Assembly (NCBI RefSeq): GCF_036311985.1
Contig: NZ_JAZDCJ010000017.1
Strand: one strand, 5' to 3'
From: JAZDCJ01 sp036311985
Lineage (GTDB): Bacteria > Actinomycetota > Actinomycetes > Actinomycetales > Micrococcaceae
DNA: 64,000 nt
The position numbers and the translations under genes were made by a program. The notes under the pieces were generated by a model, which saw only the letters and a list, made by a program, of their open reading frames with translations, made no database searches and was not told the origin of the DNA. Of this stretch, positions 25,467 to 32,556 are shown in pieces; the stretch's first letter is position 1; each line of letters opens with the position of its first letter.

Positions 25467-25527
25467 CTCGGATGGGCTGGAGGCGACGAATCGCGTCCTG
25501 CACCTACAACTATGCGGGCATCTTGAT

Positions 25528-26880
25528 ATGAGGCAAGACGCCCCTCCCGACCTCCTCGCCGACCCCGTCGTCGCGGCCCTCGCCCGCGCCGAGGAGACGG
25601 CGTGGTTCCGCGCGGAGCCGGCCCGCACCGGCGTCGTTCTCGCCGCATCGGGACTGGACCCGGCGATCGTCGAGGCGGCCCGCGCCCGCTTCCGCCGCTT
25701 CGCGCCGTGGTTCGCCGAGCGCTTCGCGGACACGGGTCCCACGCACGGCATCCTCGAGTCCCCTCTCCAGGGCGCGCCGCGGATGCAGGCCGCGCTCGGC
25801 CGGCGCCTGGGCCGCGGACTGCCGGGCCGGCTCTGGATCAAGCGCGACGACGCCCTGCCCGTGAGCGGCTCCATCAAGGCCCGCGGCGGCATCCACGAGG
25901 TCCTCGAGCTCGCCGAGCGCCTCGCCGCCGACGCGGGCGTCCTGCGCCCCGGCGACGACACCCGCGCGCTCACCACCCCGGCGGCGCGCGGGGTCCTCGC
26001 CCGGCACGGCATCGCCGTCGGATCCACCGGCAACCTGGGGCTCTCCATCGGCATCGCCGCCTCGGAGCTCGGCCTCGCCACCACCGTGCACATGTCCCAC
26101 GACGCCCGCGCCTGGAAGAAGGAGCTCCTGCGCACCCGCGGGGTCGAGGTGATCGAGCACTCCGGCGACTTCACCGCCGCCGTCGCCGCCGGGCGCGCCG
26201 AGGCCACCGCGGATCCGTCCGTGCACTTCGTCGACGACGAGGCCTCGCTGAGCCTCTTCGCGGGCTACGCAGTGGCCGGCGCGCGTCTCGCGGCGCAGCT
26301 GCGGGCCCTGGAGTGCGACGTCGATGCCGACCACCCGCTGTTCGTGCACCTCCCGTGCGGGGTCGGCGGCGGGCCGGGCGGCGTCGCCTACGGGCTCAAG
26401 CTGGTCTTCGGCGACGACGTGCACTGCGTGTTCGCCGAGCCCACGCACGCGCCCTGCATGTCGCTCGGCGTCCGCACGGGGCTGCACGACCGGATCTCCG
26501 TGGCCGACATCGGCCTCGACGGGCGCACGGCCGCCGACGGGCTCGCCGTGGGGCGGCCCTCGCGGCTCGTCGGCGAGCGCGTCGGGGGGCTCATCGACGG
26601 CTTCGCGACCGTCTCCGACGAACGCCTCAAGGCGCTCGTCGCGCTCCTGCACGCCGAGGAGGGCATCGCCGTCGAACCGTCCGCGACGGCCGGCTTCCCC
26701 GGGCCGTGGCGCGTACTCGCGGACGCCGGTTACCGGGCGGCGTTCGGGCTCGACGACGCCCGGATGGCCCGCGCGAACCACGTGGTCTGGTCCACGGGCG
26801 GCTCCATGGTCCCGCCGGCCGAGCGCGAGGCCTACCTGGCCGAGGGCCGGCAGCTCCTGGACGCGATCGACTGGGCGTAG
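25528..26880 (+). CDS. dsdA: D-serine ammonia-lyase (D-serine dehydratase)
   Basis: This 450-residue PLP enzyme converts D-serine to pyruvate and ammonia. The cofactor Lys is K117 in SGSIKARGG, the phosphate loop includes TGNLGLSIG, and VHCVFAEPTHAPCMSLG and FLDDEASLSLFAG-like segments match the family. Length is close to E. coli DsdA (442). I chose the ATG at 25528, which gives the family N-terminus; longer in-frame starts overlap the terminator. A CycA-type D-amino-acid permease at 62.4 kb could supply substrate, but it is not linked. Confidence 0.92.
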   Translation: MRQDAPPDLLADPVVAALARAEETAWFRAEPARTGVVLAASGLDPAIVEAARARFRRFAPWFAERFADTGPTHGILESPLQGAPRMQAALGRRLGRGLPGRLWIKRDDALPVSGSIKARGGIHEVLELAERLAADAGVLRPGDDTRALTTPAARGVLARHGIAVGSTGNLGLSIGIAASELGLATTVHMSHDARAWKKELLRTRGVEVIEHSGDFTAAVAAGRAEATADPSVHFVDDEASLSLFAGYAVAGARLAAQLRALECDVDADHPLFVHLPCGVGGGPGGVAYGLKLVFGDDVHCVFAEPTHAPCMSLGVRTGLHDRISVADIGLDGRTAADGLAVGRPSRLVGERVGGLIDGFATVSDERLKALVALLHAEEGIAVEPSATAGFPGPWRVLADAGYRAAFGLDDARMARANHVVWSTGGSMVPPAEREAYLAEGRQLLDAIDWA

Positions 26881-26974
26881 CCTCCCAAGCGTCGGGACGC
26901 CACGCGGGGTGTTCTCTCCGCCGCGTCGGTGGGATCATGGCGGCAGGGTGGATCAGCGGAAACCCCCGGGGGAT

Positions 26975-27003
26975 GTATCACCGCGGTCCCGGGGCCCTCC
27001 TAG
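26975..27003 (+). promoter_or_regulatory. Promoter-like motif of subtilase 1 (shared with subtilase 2)
   Basis: GTATCA (26975-26980) and TCCTAG (26998-27003) are separated by 17 bases, and GGCCC precedes the second box. The same arrangement, GTATCA-N17-TCTTAG, occurs at 32476-32504 ahead of the second subtilase. I infer recognition by the sigma factor coded at 28600. No other copy was noticed in the window. Confidence 0.55.
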
Positions 27004-27031
27004 GTATCAGGAACCACCTGAGAGGACCGTC

Positions 27032-28603
27032 ATGACCGAACGCCTGAAAACCGCCGGCAACCCGTTCCCGCAGCTCGATCCGCTCGTCGCCGCGGCCTGG
27101 AACGCCCGCGTGGCGGTGGCGCCCGGCGGCTCCGCGACCGTCTACGTCGCGCACGCGCTGCTCCTGCACGCCCCCGCCGGAGACTCGCCCGGCCGCATCG
27201 ACGCCATCAACGAGGTCGCCGGCAAGCTCGGGATCAAGGTCGAGCCGACGCCGCTCGGCGTTCCGTCCCGGCGCCGCGATCCCGGCCGCACGCCCAGCGG
27301 CGGGACCGGCGATCCCGCCACCGCCGCCGACCCCCTCGCCTCGCTCGGGCCCGCAACCGAGACCTCGCGCCTGCTCCTGCACGCCGAGGAGGACGACGCC
27401 GACGCCTGGCGCCTGCTCGCGGCCCTGCGTCGCGCCGGGGTCGCCGACGGCGTCTCGCTCGACCACCTCATGACGGCCGTCCCCTACTACGCGGGCATGG
27501 GCGAGCCCGGCGCGGACGCGTCGGGAGGCCCTGACTGGACGGGCGTGCCGTACTACGCCGGGGTGCCCTACTACGCGGGCGTCGGCTCGCCGTCCACGGG
27601 ATACGCCTCACCGGGCCTCGGCGGGCGCACGCCGGTCGCCGTCGTCCTGCCGGACCCGGCGGCGAACGCCCCGCGGTTCAAGCGGGCCCCGGTCGTCGTG
27701 GTCCCGGACACGGGGCTCGAGGACCATCCCTGGTTCCGCGACCCGGCCTCCGCCACCGCCGAGGTCTATGCGGACGGGCAGCTGCTGGGCCGCCACGGCA
27801 CGGTCCCGGGATCCGCGGTCCCCGAGCCGGTGCGCAACCCGCTCGACGGGATGCTGCTCCCGTTCGCCGGGCACGGCACGTTCATCGCGGGCCTGGTCCG
27901 CCAGCTCTGCCCGGCGGCGCGGATCCTCGGCATCCCGGTCATGACCGACGACGGCGTGGTCGCCGAATCCTGCCTCATCGCCACCCTCGAATCGCTGCGC
28001 ACGCGCCAGATCGACGCCCTCGCCGCGGGCAACGCCGAAGACCTCGTCGACGTCCTCAGCTTGTCCCTGGGCTACTACCACGAGGAGCCGCGGGACCGGC
28101 TCGCGGACGCCCCGCTGCGCGCCCTGCTCGAGGACCTCGGCCGGCTCGGCGTCCTCGTGGTCGCCGCTGCCGGGAACAACTCCACGACGGCGCCGATGTT
28201 CCCGGCGGGGTTCTGCGACGGCCCCGCCGACCCGGCGCTCGCGCCCCTCGTCGGCGTCGGGGCGCTTAATCCGGACGGCTCGGTGGCGTACTTCAGCAAC
28301 GCGGGCGCGTGGGTGGCGTGCCACCGGCCGGGTGCCGCCCTGGTCTCCACGATGCCCGTCCACCTGCGCGGCCACTTGCAGATGTCGGCGGCGCTGCGGG
28401 AGGTGGAACCACGCCGGGCCACACTGGATCCGGACGACTTCTCCGGCGGCTTCGGCGTCTGGAGCGGCACGTCCTTCGCGGCCCCCGTGCTCGCCGCCGA
28501 GCTGGCCGCCGGGCTGCTCGACTCCACGGCCGTCGACGTCGCCGCCCGCCTGGACCGGGCCTGGGACGCCCTCGCCCACACGCTGGACTGGGAGAGGCCA
28601 TGA
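27032..28603 (+). CDS. Cytoplasmic S8 (subtilase) peptidase 1 of the sigma/CHAT locus
   Basis: This 523-residue serine protease has the catalytic triad D226 (PDTGLED), H281 (GHGTFIAG) and S481 (SGTSFAAP), with oxyanion N382 (AAGNN). There is no signal peptide, so it should act inside the cell. An N-terminal domain of about 200 residues precedes the protease and includes three VPYYAG repeats around 150-185, possibly a processing or regulatory segment. GAGAGG precedes the ATG at 27032. Its stop overlaps the sigma-factor ATG as ATGA, so it is the first gene of a four-gene operon. Substrates are unknown; the second subtilase, the 156-aa protein or the CHAT protein are candidates. Confidence 0.9.
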   Translation: MTERLKTAGNPFPQLDPLVAAAWNARVAVAPGGSATVYVAHALLLHAPAGDSPGRIDAINEVAGKLGIKVEPTPLGVPSRRRDPGRTPSGGTGDPATAADPLASLGPATETSRLLLHAEEDDADAWRLLAALRRAGVADGVSLDHLMTAVPYYAGMGEPGADASGGPDWTGVPYYAGVPYYAGVGSPSTGYASPGLGGRTPVAVVLPDPAANAPRFKRAPVVVVPDTGLEDHPWFRDPASATAEVYADGQLLGRHGTVPGSAVPEPVRNPLDGMLLPFAGHGTFIAGLVRQLCPAARILGIPVMTDDGVVAESCLIATLESLRTRQIDALAAGNAEDLVDVLSLSLGYYHEEPRDRLADAPLRALLEDLGRLGVLVVAAAGNNSTTAPMFPAGFCDGPADPALAPLVGVGALNPDGSVAYFSNAGAWVACHRPGAALVSTMPVHLRGHLQMSAALREVEPRRATLDPDDFSGGFGVWSGTSFAAPVLAAELAAGLLDSTAVDVAARLDRAWDALAHTLDWERP

Positions 28604-29199
28604 CCGCCACCACGAGCCTCGTCGAGGAGGCCGCGGAGCTGTTCGCGGCGTTCCAGGACGGCCGCCGCGGGCGGATCGAGCCGCTCGTTCGGCTGCTGAA
28701 CCCCACCTTGTGGCACGTGGCGCGCGCGTGCGGGCTCGAGCGCGCCGACGCGGAGGACGTCGTGCAGACGGCGTGGCTGCGGCTCGTGGACAAGGCGGAC
28801 ACCGTGCGGGATCCGCGCACCGTGCTCGCGTGGCTCGGCACTACCGTGCGCCGCGAGGCGTGGCGGATCAGCCGCGAGCGCCGCCGCTCCCTGCCGTGGG
28901 AGGACGCGGACGACGACGGGGCGGTCCGCCGCGGGCCGGACCCCGGGGATCCGGCGCCGGGTCCCGCGGAGGCGCTGCTGCGCCACGAGGCGCAACGCGT
29001 CCTCTGGACGCACGTGTCCCGCCTGACGCCGCGCTGCCAGGCCATCCTGCGGGTGGTGAGCCGTGGCGGCCCGCCCGACTACGCGTCCCTGTCCGAGGCA
29101 CTCGGCATCCCCGTCGGGTCGATCGGCCCGACCCGCGGCCGCTGCCTCGCGGCGCTGCGCGCCTCACTCGCCGCCGATCCCTCCTGGAGCCCCTCATGA
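28600..29199 (+). CDS. ECF-like RNA polymerase sigma factor
   Basis: This 199-residue protein has sigma region 2 (LWHVARACGLERADAEDVVQ, then TAWLRLVDKAD, about 35-65) and region 4 (LTPRCQAILRVV ... LSEALGIPVGSIGPTRGRCL, about 140-190). It lacks regions 1 and 3, as in ECF sigma factors. Both ends are translationally coupled by ATGA overlaps to the protease upstream and the 156-residue protein downstream. It likely drives the two GTATCA-N17 promoters of the locus, giving positive feedback. A classical membrane anti-sigma factor is absent; the next gene may fill that role. Confidence 0.88.
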   Translation: MTATTSLVEEAAELFAAFQDGRRGRIEPLVRLLNPTLWHVARACGLERADAEDVVQTAWLRLVDKADTVRDPRTVLAWLGTTVRREAWRISRERRRSLPWEDADDDGAVRRGPDPGDPAPGPAEALLRHEAQRVLWTHVSRLTPRCQAILRVVSRGGPPDYASLSEALGIPVGSIGPTRGRCLAALRASLAADPSWSPS

Positions 29200-29666
29200 A
29201 CGAGCACGATTCCCCCCTCGACGCCGTCGACGCGGCCCTGCTCCAGGACATCGCCCGGCTCTACGACGCCGCCGACCCGCCCCCGGCGTCCCTCGACGAC
29301 GACGTGGTCTTCGCGGTCTCGCTCGCGGCCGTCGACGCCGAGATCGCCACGCTCCTGGACGGGGCGCACCTGGCGCTGCGGGCCGGGGAGGCCAGCCCCA
29401 CGGACACGGTGACGTTCACGAGCTCGGCACTGCAGCTCATGCTGCGCACGGCGGAGGACGACGCCGGGGCGTTGCGGATCGACGGCTGGGTCACCGGGGG
29501 CGGCATCGACGTCGCGCTCATCTCCGGCACCACGGCGCACTGGACCACGTCCGACGCCCACGGCCGGCTGGTCTGGCGGGACGTGCCCCGCGGGCCGCTG
29601 CGGTTCCTGCTCCACCCCGCCGAACCGGGCGGCAAGCCCGTGATGACGCCGGTGATCGAGTTCTGA
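29196..29666 (+). CDS. Unknown 156-residue protein of the sigma/CHAT locus
   Basis: The N-terminal half is acidic and helical (LLQDIARLYDAADPPPASLD). The C-terminal half looks like a small beta-sandwich (DGWVTGGGIDVALISG ... GRLVWRDVPRGPLRFLLHP), similar in feel to carboxypeptidase-regulatory-like domains. There is no membrane helix. Its place, coupled by ATGA to the sigma factor and one base before the CHAT gene, suggests a cytoplasmic modulator of the sigma factor or a substrate of the proteases. This is inference from position only. Confidence 0.75.
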   Translation: MNEHDSPLDAVDAALLQDIARLYDAADPPPASLDDDVVFAVSLAAVDAEIATLLDGAHLALRAGEASPTDTVTFTSSALQLMLRTAEDDAGALRIDGWVTGGGIDVALISGTTAHWTTSDAHGRLVWRDVPRGPLRFLLHPAEPGGKPVMTPVIEF

Positions 29667-29667
29667 G

Positions 29668-32394
29668 ATGCCCTCCACCGACCCGCTGGCCGCCGCCGAC
29701 GAGGCGTACCAGGCCGCGCGGGCGGCGATCGCCCAGTACCGGCTGCCCCAGGCCCGCGCACACCTGGACGAGGCGCGCAGCAGGCTGCGCCAATCCTGGC
29801 CTCCGGCGGGCGCGGGGCCGCTGACCGGTTCCGGCCGCGGGCCCGGCGGCGGCGTCGGCAGGAGCGCCGGCGGCGGAAGGCGCGGGGCCGGCCGGGACGA
29901 CGAGATCGGCGGAGCCGGAGATCAGGCCCTGGCCGCGCGCGAGCTCGGCTGGCGCATCCGGCTGACCGAATCGTGGCTCACGTGCGACGAAGAAGGGCTG
30001 CCCGCCGCGCTGGCGGCGATCCGCGCCGTGAGCGCCGAGGCGGCCGCCGCCGGCAGCGACGGTGTCCGCGCGCTCGCCCACATCCAATCCGGCGTCCTGC
30101 TGGCCCGCGCCGGGGACTTCGACGCGGCACTCGGCCAGCTGCGCCCCGCCGTCGGACTCTCCGGATCCCTGCCCGTCGACGACCGCGTGCGGCTCCTGCT
30201 CAACAAGGGGACGATCGGCTCCCGCACCGGATCCCTCGCCGAGGCGGCCGACGATCTCCGGGAGGCCGCCCGGCTCTCCGACGCCCTGCCCGCCTACCGT
30301 TTTATGGCCCTCCACAACCTGGGCTTCGTCGAGTACCTGCGCGGCGACCTGCCGGCGGCCCTGCGCATCATGGCGGAGGCGGACGGGCTGGACGTCGAGG
30401 TCGACCGCTCCGTCGCGCGCCACGACCGTGCCCGCGTGCTGATGGAGGCCGGGCTTGTCGAGGACGCCGCACCGCTGATCGAGCAGGCGGTCGGCGAACT
30501 GCGGGACGCCGGGCTGGCCGCGGAATGCGGCGAGGCCCGGCTGGACCAGGCGCGCTGCGCGGTGCTGGCCGGCCGCCCCGCCGATGCCGTCCGGCTCGCC
30601 GCCGCCGTCGTGGCCGAGTCCACCGAGCGCGGCGAGGACGCCCGCGCCCAGGAGGCGGAGGCCGTCCGGCTCGAGGCCCTGCTCCTGGGCTCCGGTCCCG
30701 TCGAGTCCATGGATCCGGCCCTGCTCGCCGACCAGGCCACCGCCCTCGCCGCGGCGGCGCGCCACGCCGGCAGGCCGTGGCTCGCCGACCGGGCCATCGC
30801 GCTGGCCCTCATCGCCACGGGCCGCGCCGCCTCCGGTGCGGACGGGCCAGGCAACCCCGCCGGCTTCACCGCTTCGGCGCCCGAGCCACCCCGTGCCCTC
30901 GTCGCGGCGCGGCACCCGGGCGGGGCCCCGGCGTCGGACTCCCCCGCCCTGCCGGCCGACGCCCGGGCGCGCTTGCGGCGGATGCGCGCCTCGCCGTACC
31001 TCTCGACGCGGATTCTGGCCGTGCTCGCCCAGCTCGCGACGGCGCAGGATCCCGCCGCCCGCGGGAGGCTCCTGCGAGCCGCCGCCCGGGACACGGCCGC
31101 CGCCCGGGCCGGCGTGGCCAGCCTGGACCTGCGCACCGCCGTCGCGGTCCACTTGGCGCCCGTCATGCGGATCGACCTCGCCCGGGCCGCGGCCGGTGGC
31201 GACGCGTGGGCCGCCCTGCGCGCCACCGAACGCTGGCGCCACGCCCTCCAGGGGGTCCCTTCCGTGCACCCACCGGGCGACGCACGGGTCGCCGGGCTGT
31301 GGTCCAGCCTGCGCCGGCACCACGAGGAGGTCCGCACGGCCGGGCCCTCCGAGGCGGGGCGGCTGCGGGCCGAGGCCGCGGGGATCGAACACCGTCTGCG
31401 CGAGCACTACTGGTCCGGCCGGTCCGAGGCGCGGGCCGGGCCCGGGCCGCGCCTCTCCCGCGCCGCGTGGGGGCCGGCCAGCGTGCTGAGCTACTTCTGG
31501 GCCGGGGACGCGTTGCACGTGGTGGCCGTGGAACCGGGGCGGCCCGCCCGCCTCGAGCGGCTCGGGGACCGGCCCCGGATCACCGAGCTCGTGGACCGAG
31601 CCGTCGCCGATGCGGCCGCCGCGGCGCAGGCACCCGCGGGGCCGCTCGCCGCCGTCGTGCTGTCCTCCCTCGGCGACTCCCTCGCCCGGCTCGAGGACGC
31701 GATCCTGCCCGGCCCGGTCGCCGAAGGGCCGATCGTCGTGGTCCCCAGCGGGGCGCTGGCCCGCTTGCCGTGGGGCATGCTGCCGGGCCTGCGCGGCCGG
31801 GGCGTGACGCTGAGCCGCTCCGTCGGCGCGTGGGACGCGGGCCGCACGGAACTCGGCCGGCCGCCCCGCGTCGCCGTCGCCGCCGGCCCGGGGCTGGCGC
31901 TGGCCCGCCACGAATGCGCGCGGGTCGCGGGCCATTGGCCCGGGGCGCTGACGATCCCTGCGGAGCCGGCCGCGGTCACGGCGGCGCTGGCCGCGTACGA
32001 CGTCGTCCACCTCGCCGCGCACGGGCGGCACCGCGAGGACAGCCCCCTGTTCTCCTCGCTGCGGCTGCACGGCGGCGCGCTGTTCGCGCACGAGCTCGAA
32101 CAGGTGCCGATCCGGGCCTCGCTTGTGGTGCTGTCGGCGTGCGGCGCCGGGCGCGGGCGGCTGCGGCCCGGCGACGAGGCCCTGGGGCTCACCTCGAGTC
32201 TCCTGGCCATGGGGGTGAAGGCCGTCGTGGCGCCGCTGACCGACGTCCCGGACCACGTGGCCGCGCGCCTGATGCCCGAGCTGCATTCGCGCCTCGCCGC
32301 CGGACAGGACGGGCCCTCGGCGCTCGCCGCCGCGGCCGATGGCATGCTGGACGGCAGCTTCGCGTGGTTCGGCTCCGGCTGGCGGGTGGGCTGA
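29668..32394 (+). CDS. TPR-CHAT caspase-like protease
   Basis: This 908-residue protein has a helical repeat region (TPR-like, about 130-360, for example GDFDAALGQLRPAVGLS and GDLPAALRIMAEAD) and a C-terminal CHAT domain. The catalytic dyad is H785 (HLAAHGRH) and C825 (LSACGAG), followed by the family's GDEALGLTSSLLAMG. A Gly/Arg/Ser linker near 50-75 and a Pro/Ala stretch near 418-430 (GGAPASDSPALPA, a degenerate family 1 repeat) are low complexity. CHAT proteases are clan CD peptidases; TPR-CHAT in type III-E CRISPR is the protease of the Craspase complex, whose locus also codes a sigma factor. Here no CRISPR genes are present, so the trigger must differ. Confidence 0.9.
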   Translation: MPSTDPLAAADEAYQAARAAIAQYRLPQARAHLDEARSRLRQSWPPAGAGPLTGSGRGPGGGVGRSAGGGRRGAGRDDEIGGAGDQALAARELGWRIRLTESWLTCDEEGLPAALAAIRAVSAEAAAAGSDGVRALAHIQSGVLLARAGDFDAALGQLRPAVGLSGSLPVDDRVRLLLNKGTIGSRTGSLAEAADDLREAARLSDALPAYRFMALHNLGFVEYLRGDLPAALRIMAEADGLDVEVDRSVARHDRARVLMEAGLVEDAAPLIEQAVGELRDAGLAAECGEARLDQARCAVLAGRPADAVRLAAAVVAESTERGEDARAQEAEAVRLEALLLGSGPVESMDPALLADQATALAAAARHAGRPWLADRAIALALIATGRAASGADGPGNPAGFTASAPEPPRALVAARHPGGAPASDSPALPADARARLRRMRASPYLSTRILAVLAQLATAQDPAARGRLLRAAARDTAAARAGVASLDLRTAVAVHLAPVMRIDLARAAAGGDAWAALRATERWRHALQGVPSVHPPGDARVAGLWSSLRRHHEEVRTAGPSEAGRLRAEAAGIEHRLREHYWSGRSEARAGPGPRLSRAAWGPASVLSYFWAGDALHVVAVEPGRPARLERLGDRPRITELVDRAVADAAAAAQAPAGPLAAVVLSSLGDSLARLEDAILPGPVAEGPIVVVPSGALARLPWGMLPGLRGRGVTLSRSVGAWDAGRTELGRPPRVAVAAGPGLALARHECARVAGHWPGALTIPAEPAAVTAALAAYDVVHLAAHGRHREDSPLFSSLRLHGGALFAHELEQVPIRASLVVLSACGAGRGRLRPGDEALGLTSSLLAMGVKAVVAPLTDVPDHVAARLMPELHSRLAAGQDGPSALAAAADGMLDGSFAWFGSGWRVG

Positions 32395-32399
32395 GCCGG

Positions 32400-32458
32400 T
32401 TTGGAGTGCAGATCATGCGCGGCTCCGGCTCGGGAGCCCACAGGATCTGCAGACCAAA
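32400..32458 (+). terminator. Long nested hairpin between the CHAT and subtilase 2 genes
   Basis: TTTGG plus TGCAGATC (32400-32414) pair with GATCTGCA plus CCAAA (32444-32458) around a 2-by-2 internal loop. An inner GGCTCC (32421-32426) pairs with GGAGCC (32433-32438). It begins 6 bases after the CHAT stop and lies just before the second promoter motif, so it probably terminates the operon, or could be a regulatory RNA structure. Confidence 0.65.
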
Positions 32459-32475
32459 GAAAGTCGGCACTTCCT

Positions 32476-32504
32476 GTATCAGGGACCGCGGAGGCCCCTC
32501 TTAG
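32476..32504 (+). promoter_or_regulatory. Promoter-like motif of subtilase 2
   Basis: GTATCA (32476-32481) and TCTTAG (32499-32504) are 17 bases apart, with GCCCC preceding the second box. This is the counterpart of the motif at 26975-27003. It lies 52 bases upstream of the ATG. Confidence 0.55.
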
Positions 32505-32556
32505 CTGGTGCGACGCAAAGACGCGGCGCACCAGGAGCAGCTAGAGGAGCAGCGCC

